A stretch of 64,000 nt of DNA from Burkholderiales bacterium (GTDB lineage Bacteria > Pseudomonadota > Gammaproteobacteria > Burkholderiales > SG8-41). The notes below the pieces were generated by a model. That model searched no databases, had not been told where the DNA came from, and worked only from the letters and a program-made list of their open reading frames with translations. Positions 26,666 through 35,195 of the stretch are shown here, one piece after another. Position numbers and translations under genes: made by a program. How positions within the stretch are numbered: position 1 is the stretch's first letter; each line of letters begins with the position of its first letter. Location of the stretch: contig JAUXYA010000019.1 in NCBI GenBank assembly GCA_030684405.1, positions 1-64,000 on the forward strand, written 5' to 3'.

Positions 26666-29566
26666 ATGCACGGAGTTATCGCAGTGCATCTTTTTTCATA
26701 CGGCAAAGATAGCGACATCGCAGGCAGCAGCCGCAAAGAGACATTCAGCGCATGCCCGCATCAACTGGTATGTCTGATCGGCGTACTGGCGCTTGTGCTG
26801 CTGGCTGCAAGAATATTCCCGCAGTACCGGGTCATTGACCATGCAGACACGTATTTGTGGCTGCATACGGCGATGGAAACATTGTCCGTCACGATATGCG
26901 GGATGATCTTCGGCCTCTACTGGGCGATGGACAACCGGCAGATTGCCCGCGGTGTCACCATCCTGTCCTGCGGCCTGCTGGGCGTGGCATTGCTTGACTT
27001 CGGCCACTTGCTTTCGTATCCCGGAATGCCGACGTTTGTTACTCCCAGCAGTGCAGACAAGGCCATTGCCTTCTGGCTGGCGGCTCGCGCCCTCGCTGCC
27101 CTCGCCTTGCTGAGTGCCGCGCTGTCAATGGCAACGCCTTTTGCCACCGCAAGCAGCCGCTATGTGCTCATCGCACTGACCCTGTTGATCGCGGGCATTG
27201 CGTTTTGGCTCATACTCGGACACCCGGATCAATTGCCGCCATGGTTCATCCCCGGTCAGGGTCTGACCCGCAGCAAGATACTCGTCGAGTACCTGCTGAC
27301 CGCCGTCTACATGGCCGCCGCATTCGGCTTTTACCACCAGTACCGTCGCCACCCGGGTGAGGGAAACGCCCTCCTGCTGGCAGCGAGCATTGTTGCGGCT
27401 CTCAGCGAACTGTGGTTCACCGCATATTTCAGTGTCTCCGACCAGAGCAACCTGCTCGGCCACATCTACAAGATCATCGCCTACCTGTTGATCTACGAAG
27501 CCCTGTTCACAAAAGGTGTGCAGGAACCGTTTGCACAACTCGATCAGTCGCGGCGCGCGCTGGCTGAAAGCGAACATCGTTTTCGCCGCCTGACGGCCCT
27601 GTCATCCGACTGGTACTGGGAACAGGACGCTCAACACCGTTTCACCAAAGTATCGCGAGGAATAAGCGCCCTCACCGGCTTCACGCCGGAGCAGTTGATC
27701 GGCAAAACACGCTGGCAGGTCTCGCCTTCCGACCTCAGCGATGAACAATGGCAAGCCCATCGCGCTACGCTCGAGGCGCACCAGCCTTTTCAGGATCTGG
27801 TATTGCAGCGGGTGAATGCCCGAAACGAGAAACTCTGGATCCGCATCAGCGGTGAGCCGATGTTCGATGACCGCGGAAACTTCCTCGGTTACCGTGGCAT
27901 CTCCAAGGACATCACCGATCGCGAATGTAACAGAGAAAACCTGGAGCTCGCAGCGAGCGTCATCGAGCACTGTCAGGAAGCGGTGATGATTACCGACGCA
28001 TCAAACACCATTATCTCCGTCAATCCGGCATTCACCCGCATCACCGGCTATGCAGCGGAGGAGGCCATTGGAAAAAACCCGAGGATCCTGAGTTCAGGAC
28101 ATCACCCCGAGTCTTTCTACCGGGACATGTGGGCCACCATTGCCGCACGAGGCTACTGGTACGGTGAAGTCTGGGATCGCCGCAAGAACGGTGAACTTTA
28201 TTGCGAAAGTCTGTCGATCAACGTCGTCCGCAATACCGACGGCAAAGTACGCCACCATTCCGCAATTTTTACCGACATTACCCAGCGCAAGCGCAATGAA
28301 ATTCTGCTGGAAGCGGAAAAGAAGCACCTGGAAATGGCGCAAACGGACCGGTCTCTCGAGCAGATACTTGATCAGCTCTGCAGCGATATCGAAATCATTT
28401 TTTTCGATTCCCTGTGCTCGGTGATGCTGCTTGACGAGGTGCGCCTGCGCAGCACTGCTGGCCCCAGCCTCCCCGTGGAATACCGGGCAGCCATTGACAA
28501 CATGCTCATCGGCCCCGAGTCCGGATCCTGCGGAACCGCTGCATACATGGGACAACCAGTCGCCGTATCCGACATTGCCACCGATCCCCTGTGGTCCCGC
28601 TATCGCAGTCTGGCTCTGGCAAACGGGCTGCGGGCATGCTGGTCGGCGCCTATCTTTTCCAGCGACAACAGCGTGCTGGGTACTTTCGCCATCTATTTCC
28701 GGGAGGCGCGTGAACCCAGCGCTGCCGAGGAACAGGCGCTGGACACTGCGATACGCATTGCCGGCATCGTCATCGAACGCAAAACCAGCGCCGAGCGGAT
28801 CGTTCGACTCAACGCGGAACTCGAAAAACGCGTAGCCGAACGCACTGTCCAACTGGAAGCCGCCAACCGCGAACTGGAGTCGTTCAGCTATTCGGTATCC
28901 CATGATCTGCGCTCGCCCCTGCGCGCGATCCACGGCTTCAGCCAGATCCTGCTCGACGATCATTCCGGTCAACTGGACGCCCAGGGCCGGCGCCACCTGC
29001 AGTCCGTGCGCAGGGCCAGCGAACGCATGAGCGAGCTGATTGACGGCATGCTCGCACTGGCACAGATCATGCGCCAGGATATCCGTTCCGACGAAGTAGA
29101 ACTGAGTGAAATCGCCAGATCCATCGCCGCACAACTGCAGGGCAGCCAGCCGTCGCGCGCTGTGGAATTCCGCATCGAAGAGGGTGTCTTTGCACGCGGC
29201 GACCGCCGTCTGCTGCACAACGCGCTCGAGAACCTGCTGGGCAACGCCTGGAAATTCACCTCGAAACTGCAGGCCGCAACCATCGGCTTCGGGACTACGG
29301 TGCATGACGGCGAGCGCGTCATTTATGTATCCGACAACGGCGCCGGCTTCAACATGCAGCACGCCGAAAAGCTGTTCGGGGTTTTCCAGCGTCTGCACCA
29401 TCCGACGGAGTTCGAAGGCACCGGCATCGGACTCGCCACGGTGCACCGCATCATCACCCGCCACGGCGGGCGAATCTGGGCAGAGTCCGCGCCGGACTCC
29501 GGAACGACCTTCTACTTCACGCTGCCTCAGAAAAACGAAAAAGACGGACAGCCTGTTCTAAAGTAA
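26666..29566 (+). CDS. MASE3-PAS-PAS-GAF hybrid-input histidine kinase
   Basis: 966 residues. The N-terminal membrane MASE3 domain (about 30-280) has several hydrophobic segments. Two PAS domains follow at about 300-425 and 430-550, then GAF at about 570-720. A HisKA box has FSYSVSHDLRSPLRAIHGF (phospho-His near 753). The HATPase at 850-960 has LLGNAWKF, SDNGAGFNMQHA and GTGIGLATV. The membrane domain probably senses an envelope signal. There is no receiver domain. The 298-bp gap before it holds no recognised gene; the start lacks a strong ribosome site. Confidence 0.9.
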   Translation: MHGVIAVHLFSYGKDSDIAGSSRKETFSACPHQLVCLIGVLALVLLAARIFPQYRVIDHADTYLWLHTAMETLSVTICGMIFGLYWAMDNRQIARGVTILSCGLLGVALLDFGHLLSYPGMPTFVTPSSADKAIAFWLAARALAALALLSAALSMATPFATASSRYVLIALTLLIAGIAFWLILGHPDQLPPWFIPGQGLTRSKILVEYLLTAVYMAAAFGFYHQYRRHPGEGNALLLAASIVAALSELWFTAYFSVSDQSNLLGHIYKIIAYLLIYEALFTKGVQEPFAQLDQSRRALAESEHRFRRLTALSSDWYWEQDAQHRFTKVSRGISALTGFTPEQLIGKTRWQVSPSDLSDEQWQAHRATLEAHQPFQDLVLQRVNARNEKLWIRISGEPMFDDRGNFLGYRGISKDITDRECNRENLELAASVIEHCQEAVMITDASNTIISVNPAFTRITGYAAEEAIGKNPRILSSGHHPESFYRDMWATIAARGYWYGEVWDRRKNGELYCESLSINVVRNTDGKVRHHSAIFTDITQRKRNEILLEAEKKHLEMAQTDRSLEQILDQLCSDIEIIFFDSLCSVMLLDEVRLRSTAGPSLPVEYRAAIDNMLIGPESGSCGTAAYMGQPVAVSDIATDPLWSRYRSLALANGLRACWSAPIFSSDNSVLGTFAIYFREAREPSAAEEQALDTAIRIAGIVIERKTSAERIVRLNAELEKRVAERTVQLEAANRELESFSYSVSHDLRSPLRAIHGFSQILLDDHSGQLDAQGRRHLQSVRRASERMSELIDGMLALAQIMRQDIRSDEVELSEIARSIAAQLQGSQPSRAVEFRIEEGVFARGDRRLLHNALENLLGNAWKFTSKLQAATIGFGTTVHDGERVIYVSDNGAGFNMQHAEKLFGVFQRLHHPTEFEGTGIGLATVHRIITRHGGRIWAESAPDSGTTFYFTLPQKNEKDGQPVLK

Positions 29567-29800
29567 CGGCAGGATCCGGCCGTTAAGCTTCATCATAAGA
29601 TTACTCCGGGAAGATCCTCACACCATGCGACGGATCGCAGGCCGGGCCGAGCCCTGCAATCCCCGCCTGGTGTTCTCGTTACGACCTGCCGCCCAACCCC
29701 TCCGGCTGACGTCGTGGACGCCCATGATTTCGCCACGCTCGGCATCAAGGGTTGTCGGGCATTGGTCTGCGTTCCGTTTAATCGAAAGTGAAATTTGACC

Positions 29801-31081
29801 ATGTTGATGGAACACTCTCGTTGCGTGACCGGGGAATCGCCCCCCCCCTCATTCAGCACCGGTTATGCCGTACTGAACCTGCTGTCCGACGGCAGGATCG
29901 CCTCCTGCAACCTGACCGCTGCACAGATGTTCGGCCTCGAGAGCTCGGAACTGGTCGGTCGCCCTTTGGCCAGCCTGCTGCATCAAACCGAGCCCCTTTC
30001 ACCGAGTGCCCGCCGTGGACCGGATCCAGTCCGGTCGACATCTGCATTGCGTGCCGACGGCAGCCTGTTTCCGGTCGATCTTCATTTCACTCCCATCGAT
30101 CGAGCAGCCGGAGACGCCTTGGTCATCATCCGCGACCTCACCCATGAGAGTCAGACGCGGGAACTGATGCGCAAGCTGACACTGGCTGTCGAGCAAACCG
30201 CGGACTCGATCATGATCACCGATCGCAACGGCATCATCGACTACGTCAACCACGCCTTTGAACAGGTTACGGGCTACACGCGTGCGGAGGCGCTGGGACG
30301 CACCGGAAACATCGTCAAATCCGGCTTTCACGATGCGCGGTTCTACAGGGCATTGTGGAAAACCATACGCAGCGGAAACGCCTTCCGCGCTGTTTTCCGC
30401 AATCGGCGAAAGAGCGGTCAGATCTATTGCGAAGAAAAGACCATCACCCCCATACGTGATGACTCCGGAGAAATCTCGCACTTCGTCTCCACGGCCAAGG
30501 AGGTGACCGACCGCGTCAATGAAGAAGAGCGCCTCAACCGGCTCGCCAATTACGACGGACTGACTGGACTGCCGAACCGGACGCTGTTCATGGATCGCCT
30601 GCGGGGTGCCTTGGCCGCAGCCAAGCGCAACAACCACCTGGTCGGCCTGTTCTTCATGGATCTCGACCGTTTCAAGGCCGTAAACGATACCCTTGGACAT
30701 GCCGCCGGAGACAAGTTTCTCGTCGAAATCGCAAAGAGGCTGAATGGTTGCCTGCGGACGACCGACACCGTGGCTCGCTTCGGCGGCGACGAATTCGTGT
30801 TCATCATCAACGACCTGAAGACAAAGACAGACGCAGAGCAGGTTCTGAAAAAAATTCTTGATGCATTTCACATCCCCGTAACCATCGGCGACCAAAAGAT
30901 TCCTGCCTCGGCAAGCATCGGCGTCAGCCTGTATCCGCAGGATGGTAAGACTATCGACGAATTACTGAAACGAGCAGATACCTCAATGTACCGCGCCAAA
31001 TCCGCGGGTAACAATCTCCATTGCTACCACATACCCCAAACCAGAGATGACAACTCTCCCTGCATGCAATCAATCGACTGA
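29801..31081 (+). CDS. PAS-PAS-GGDEF diguanylate cyclase
   Basis: Makes cyclic di-GMP from two GTP. Two PAS domains at about 20-120 and 125-245 precede a GGDEF domain at about 250-415 with the catalytic RFGGDEF signature. The RTTD motif 5 residues before GGDEF is the RxxD inhibitory I-site, so product feedback is expected. No EAL domain. ATG 29801 is used instead of the TTG two codons upstream. No transmembrane segment. The 234-bp gap before it shows no gene. Confidence 0.9.
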   Translation: MLMEHSRCVTGESPPPSFSTGYAVLNLLSDGRIASCNLTAAQMFGLESSELVGRPLASLLHQTEPLSPSARRGPDPVRSTSALRADGSLFPVDLHFTPIDRAAGDALVIIRDLTHESQTRELMRKLTLAVEQTADSIMITDRNGIIDYVNHAFEQVTGYTRAEALGRTGNIVKSGFHDARFYRALWKTIRSGNAFRAVFRNRRKSGQIYCEEKTITPIRDDSGEISHFVSTAKEVTDRVNEEERLNRLANYDGLTGLPNRTLFMDRLRGALAAAKRNNHLVGLFFMDLDRFKAVNDTLGHAAGDKFLVEIAKRLNGCLRTTDTVARFGGDEFVFIINDLKTKTDAEQVLKKILDAFHIPVTIGDQKIPASASIGVSLYPQDGKTIDELLKRADTSMYRAKSAGNNLHCYHIPQTRDDNSPCMQSID

Positions 31082-31235
31082 TGCCTTTGCCTGTAGCATG
31101 GGGAAACCCCACCGGACCTGAACTAAACGGGCGCCAAGCCCTTGGCCCGAGGGTTCTGAAACCGGCAACGCCGGCGTGCTCGTCAGCGTCTAGAATAATC
31201 AGCGTAAGCCCATGCTTGTGCCGGAGTCCGCTGCC

Positions 31236-31436
31236 ATGCCCATCACCCCGCTGTATGCCGCCATCCTCGGCCTAATTTTCGTCGCCCTCAGCCTGCAGAC
31301 CATTCGCCTGAGACGCCGGCACCGGGTGGCACTGGGCGACGGCGACCATGCACCGCTGCGACAGGCGATGCGGGTGCATGCCAATTTCGCGGCTGTTCCA
31401 AGGCTCCCGTTCAGCGCCGGTATTCGCCGGGGTTGA
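31236..31436 (+). pseudogene. Truncated MAPEG-family gene (5' fragment)
   Basis: The first 50 or so residues (MPITPLYAAILGLIFVALS, LRRRHRVALGDG, LRQAMRVHANFA) match the start of MAPEG membrane proteins of the microsomal glutathione-transferase type. The frame then runs into AVPRLPFSAGIRRG and stops, missing about 80 residues of further membrane segments. The break sits against the 3' end of the neighbouring minus-strand gene, suggesting a deletion. GGAG precedes the ATG. Confidence 0.7.
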
Positions 31437-31668
31437 GCCGATCGATGTCCGCCTGCACCTGCTCGCGGCTGCGCTCGTAGACGATTTCGCGGCCCATCAC
31501 CGTGCCGGCATAGGCCAAGCCGTTGCGGGTCGGCGTGAGTTCGCACTTGACGCTGTGCACGCCGCTGCCGATCACCACCTCGATCGATGAAGGGCGCTTG
31601 CTGAGCACGACCACCTCCATCTCCTGGCGCGTTTCGGTGTTACGGATCTTGATCTTTTCACTGTGCAT
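31411..31668 (-). CDS. Conserved hypothetical protein
   Basis: 85-residue basic/acidic mixed protein (MHSEKIKIRNTETRQEMEV, VVIGSGVHSVKCELTPT, YERSREQVQADIDRL). Predicted beta-rich. No family recognised. CGGAGA lies 4-9 nt before the ATG at 31668; a longer start to 31728 has no such site. Its 3' end overlaps the truncated MAPEG reading frame by 26 bp. Confidence 0.7.
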   Translation of the reverse strand: MHSEKIKIRNTETRQEMEVVVLSKRPSSIEVVIGSGVHSVKCELTPTRNGLAYAGTVMGREIVYERSREQVQADIDRLNPGEYRR

Positions 31669-31889
31669 GGATTCTCCGCAGGCGGGGGACCGGACTGCCC
31701 GGTCGTAGCGCACTATAGCTGCTGACACGACGCCATGCGACGTGCGCTACGCGACAGCCGGGCTGGCGTGTGTCTGACTTATAATACGTGCTCCCCACCG
31801 GACAATACTGCGCCATGCCCGCAACGAGCGGGCGGCCAAAAGGCGGCGCCCTGTCCGCTCTCCTCCGATCATCACGAAAGAACAGGCAC

Positions 31890-32696
31890 ATGACCGAAAA
31901 ATTCATGAGTTCCGACGGCTGCGACATCACCTACACCCTGCACGCCGGCGCAGGCAGTCAGGCACCGCGCGTGGCGCTGGTGCATTCGCTCGCTCTCGAC
32001 CGCAGCATCTGGGACGGCGTTGTCCAGGAACTGGCACGCGACTGCCAGGTGCTCACCTGGGATTGCCGCGGCCACGGCCGCTCCGGCCAACCGGTGATGA
32101 ACTACACGCCGCAGCTCTTCGCCTGCGACCTCGCCGAACTGATGGACCATGTGCAATGGCCCTCGGCAGTGGTGGGCGGCTGCTCGATGGGCGGCATGGT
32201 GGCCCAGGCCTTCGCCATCGACTACCCGCAACGTACCACCGGACTGGTGCTGATCGACACCACTGCCTGGTACGGTGCCGACGCGCCCAAGGTCTGGCGC
32301 GAGCGCGGCGCCACCGGTCTGGAGAAAGGCATGGCCGCGCTGGTCGAGTTCCAGACTGGGCGCTGGTTCGGAGACGCCTTCCGCGCCAATCAAAAGGCCA
32401 CGGTCGATCAACTGGTCAAGGTCTTCCTCGATAACAATGTCGACTGTTACGTGAAAACCTGTGAAATGCTCGGCGACGGGGACCTGCGTGCCGGTCTCGC
32501 CTCGATCAAGGCACCCACCGCGGTGGTCGTCGGCGAGGAAGACTATGCGACACCCGTTGCAATGGCCGAAGCGCTGCACAAGGGTATCAGCGGTTCAACA
32601 CTGACGGTGATCCCCGGCGGTCGCCACATCACACCTACCGAAAAGCCGCAGGACATCGCCGCGCGCATCCGCGAAGTGATTGCTCGGGCTAAATAG
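31890..32696 (+). CDS. Alpha/beta hydrolase (3-oxoadipate enol-lactonase-like)
   Basis: 268 residues with a complete catalytic triad arrangement: nucleophile Ser in GGCSMGGM, Asp in VVVGEEDYATP, and His in PGGRHITPTEKP. The oxyanion strand is ALVHSLALDRSIWDG. The layout resembles PcaD-like hydrolases, but no protocatechuate genes are nearby, so the reaction is not assigned. AGGCAC precedes the ATG. A -10-like TATAAT lies at 31780-31785. Confidence 0.85.
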   Translation: MTEKFMSSDGCDITYTLHAGAGSQAPRVALVHSLALDRSIWDGVVQELARDCQVLTWDCRGHGRSGQPVMNYTPQLFACDLAELMDHVQWPSAVVGGCSMGGMVAQAFAIDYPQRTTGLVLIDTTAWYGADAPKVWRERGATGLEKGMAALVEFQTGRWFGDAFRANQKATVDQLVKVFLDNNVDCYVKTCEMLGDGDLRAGLASIKAPTAVVVGEEDYATPVAMAEALHKGISGSTLTVIPGGRHITPTEKPQDIAARIREVIARAK

Positions 32697-32764
32697 CGTA
32701 GCGGAAGAGGCCGGGCGACGTGCGGCGGTAACGCGGCACGTGCAAGCCGGACGACCAACTGAAG

Positions 32765-33250
32765 TCAGGTCTTGCCGAGATCCTTGTCCGGATGATCCGA
32801 GCTCATCAGGGCGCGGAAAGTGAGCACCGGAATCGAGGTCCGGTGCAGCACGCGACTGGCCTCGCTACCGAGGATCAGCGACACCAGGCCCTTGCGTAAG
32901 CGCGAAGTCATCACGATGAGGTCACAGCCGCGTTCATTGGCGGCATCGACAATCGCATCGTACGGCTGCGGCCCCTTGGCAATCACCGTTTCGCAGAGCA
33001 CGCCGGCCGCAGCGGCGGTTTTCTGGACAAAGGCGAGGAAGCTGTCAGCGCGCTCACGCTCGCGCTCTTCCATACCCTCCTCAAGTTCTGTCGGCGCCAG
33101 TCCCTCAGGGCCGATCATCATGCGGTAATCCTGCATCACATGAATGCCGGTGACCTTGGCGCCGCACAGCTTCGCCAGTTCGATGCCGCGCGCAACCGCG
33201 CGCTCGGAATGCTCCGATCCGTCGGTGGGCATCAGGATATGTTTGAACAT
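32765..33250 (-). CDS. Universal stress protein (UspA family)
   Basis: 161 residues. It begins MFKHILMPTDGSEHSERAV and ends with the nucleotide-binding C-terminal block GCDLIVMTSRLRKGLVSLILGSEAS (positions about 105-130). UspA proteins bind ATP or AMP and are induced in stress. The glycine-rich G-2x-G-9x-G(S/T) signature is only partly kept (GLVSLILGSEAS), so ATP binding is uncertain. Single gene. Confidence 0.9.
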   Translation of the reverse strand: MFKHILMPTDGSEHSERAVARGIELAKLCGAKVTGIHVMQDYRMMIGPEGLAPTELEEGMEERERERADSFLAFVQKTAAAAGVLCETVIAKGPQPYDAIVDAANERGCDLIVMTSRLRKGLVSLILGSEASRVLHRTSIPVLTFRALMSSDHPDKDLGKT

Positions 33251-33450
33251 GCAAGCTCCTCGCTCAAAGACTGGTCATTGGCCCCGGCCGCACTGCTGCT
33301 GCCGGCACCCTGAACGCACGGTACGTTGCCGTGCCTGCGCATGTTCGCCCAATTTGGGTTGTAACGTCCAGCATGTGTGAAACGTAGCGCGGGCCGACCC
33401 ACATAAGCACGCAAAAACAGTAACTTACGCGGGCCGCTCAGGCCCAGCGA

Positions 33451-33487
33451 TCCCGCGAAGCTCGCCACTGCGAACGAACTCGCGGGA
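33451..33487 (-). terminator. Inverted repeat downstream of the exported methyltransferase
   Basis: TCCCGCGA at 33451-33458 pairs with TCGCGGGA at 33480-33487 around a 21-nt loop, just past the stop of the gene at 33501. It has no T-run, so it is at best a weak or factor-assisted terminator. Confidence 0.3.
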
Positions 33488-33500
33488 GATTCCTGCGGAA

Positions 33501-34337
33501 TTACTTGCTGCGGGTTGCGACCCAGGGCGAAGTCTTGCCGCCGGCGGTCACCGTACCTTCGATACGATCGCCGCTGACCTTGCCGGCGTAACGAGCGGAA
33601 CCAGTGGAGAAGCTGATTTCATCGCCGCGCAGTCGGCCGTTCTGAATGTTCGACAGCTTGCCGCCGCTGTTATGCGAACCCTGCAACATCTGGAATTCCT
33701 GCGCCAGCTTGATCTCTTCGTTTCCGGATTTCCAGACGCCCTCGACTTTCGCCGGCACGATCCACATGTAAGCCGTGCAGTAGCTGGTGCAGTCACCCTT
33801 GGCGGTCTGTGTTTCGTCAGACTTCCAGTCGCCCATCGTGAACGAGTTCGATACCACGCGGGTGCCCGGCGCCATGGCGAGGATTTTCGGACGCAGCTTG
33901 ACGTTGAGCTCGGGCAGCAGGAACAAGGTGATCACCGTCGCCTTCGAGAAATCGGTCTCGAAAATATCGCCGTGGATGAAGGTCACCTTGCCAGCAAGCT
34001 TCTCCTTCGCGGCATTGCGACGCGACAACTCCACCATGTCCGGGTTGTACTCGACGCCGTAGGCGGTGGCGCCGCGGCGCGCAGCAGTGATCACCGTGCG
34101 GCCGTCGCCGGAACCGAGGTCATAGTGAATGTCCTTGGCCGTCAGCTTCGCCATGTCGAGCATGCGGTCGACAAGGCCCTGCGCAGTGGGCACCCAGACC
34201 ACGTCCTTGCCGGACTGGCCAACTTCGGGCACGAACTCGGACTTGGCGGCGGGCTGGGCCTGCGCGATGGCGCCGGCCGCAAATAGGGACAGGGTAAGCG
34301 CCAGCACGATGCGGCGCGAGGTGGTGAATGTGCTCAT
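33501..34337 (-). CDS. Class I SAM-dependent methyltransferase with Sec signal peptide
   Basis: 278 residues. A signal-peptide-like N terminus (RRIVLALTLSLFAAGAIAQA) is followed by a Rossmann methyltransferase core: motif I at about 92-98 (YDLGSGDGRTVITAARR), GVEYNPDM with the ribose-binding Glu, and IHGDIFETDFSKATVITLF. The last 90 residues form an added beta-rich region. Similar small methyltransferases modify lysines. Export is odd because SAM is not known to be made in the periplasm; the N terminus may be a membrane anchor with the catalytic part facing inside. Confidence 0.8.
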   Translation of the reverse strand: MSTFTTSRRIVLALTLSLFAAGAIAQAQPAAKSEFVPEVGQSGKDVVWVPTAQGLVDRMLDMAKLTAKDIHYDLGSGDGRTVITAARRGATAYGVEYNPDMVELSRRNAAKEKLAGKVTFIHGDIFETDFSKATVITLFLLPELNVKLRPKILAMAPGTRVVSNSFTMGDWKSDETQTAKGDCTSYCTAYMWIVPAKVEGVWKSGNEEIKLAQEFQMLQGSHNSGGKLSNIQNGRLRGDEISFSTGSARYAGKVSGDRIEGTVTAGGKTSPWVATRSK

Positions 34338-34521
34338 TGCGATCTCCGGATTTGATTGACAGCGTGACAGCGCCTAGTGGAACACGAATCTGTCGGGCAC
34401 TGCTGCTGGGTAGTAAAAAGCTGCCGCAAGATGATACCGGATTCGGCCCAGCGGGGCGGCTTCGGACCATCATCAGGCTTTACCTCGCGAAGCCTGCCAT
34501 GAACCCTGCCCTGCCGGCACG

Positions 34522-34791
34522 TTGTGCACCAAAGTGGCGCGTCATCTGGATTGCAGCTACGCGCCGTCACGCATCCTTTACTCGATCAAACACATTGGCC
34601 GTAAGGGCGAAAGCTGCTTCACGCACACCTCCCGGGACGAGGCGCGAAAGGGCGTAATCGCCTTACAGGAAAGCAGAGGTGCCGTAACGGTGCTTGAAGT
34701 GGTGCTGCCACTCGATTCCTCTCTGCCGGCGCACCCCGAATGGAAAGTCGCGCACAAACTGGTCTATCGCATCCTGCCCGTCATACGCTGA
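34522..34791 (+). CDS. Hypothetical small protein (doubtful)
   Basis: 89 residues from a TTG, without a ribosome site. The central region ILYSIKHIGRKGESCFTHTS and a C-terminal HKLVYRILPVIR look like a folded domain, but no family is recognised. It stands in an 850-bp stretch between the methyltransferase and the sigma-54 regulator that otherwise holds an amidohydrolase remnant; it may be a remnant itself. Confidence 0.35.
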   Translation: MCTKVARHLDCSYAPSRILYSIKHIGRKGESCFTHTSRDEARKGVIALQESRGAVTVLEVVLPLDSSLPAHPEWKVAHKLVYRILPVIR

Positions 34792-34932
34792 CCCGGACCG
34801 CTCTCTGTGAACGGGGCGTACAATGCACTCACAAAACTGGCGCCAAATTTTCCCGTATCAAGGTTATTCGGCTGCGGCCGACACCCGGACTTCAACCACT
34901 ATCGCGGCCTCGACCTCGACATATCGATCAAC

Positions 34933-35119
34933 TTAAATCTCGGCCTTCCAGCCATAAGCCTTCGCACAGGCGCTGCCGATCAGCATCTCGCGCCCGCTGA
35001 TGCGATCGGTCAGCCGGAAGGGCTCCACCACCTGCTCATAATTCACCACGGCGTAGGCGCGGGTCCTGTCTGCGCCTCGGAGGCGGCGCTCGAAGCCCCA
35101 GGCGTCAAAGACACACGCC
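34933..35119 (-). pseudogene. Amidohydrolase C-terminal remnant
   Basis: Translated on the minus strand, the last about 60 codons read [19 protein letters not shown]...[18 protein letters not shown]...GSACAKAYGWKAEI-stop. They match the C terminus of the intact amidohydrolase at 41513-42358 over this whole length. The conserved LWGTDW has become LRGADR, and everything upstream of VFDAWGF is gone. It is a decayed paralogue lying next to the sigma-54 activator start. Confidence 0.82.
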
Positions 35120-35195
35120 TTCGACCGAAACTGCTCGCGGCCCGCTCCTCCGGGTGCTGTTACACTGGCAGCGTTGCATCCTGCTTCAGTCTGTC

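Noticed and set aside
28094-29464. 456-codon minus-strand frame inside the MASE3 histidine kinase
   Set aside because: The plus strand holds recognisable GAF, HisKA and HATPase motifs in this span; the antisense frame has none.
31780-31785. TATAAT hexamer upstream of the hydrolase at 31890 as a sigma-70 promoter
   Set aside because: The -10 is perfect, but no acceptable -35 lies 16-18 bp upstream, so it is mentioned only within the gene entry.
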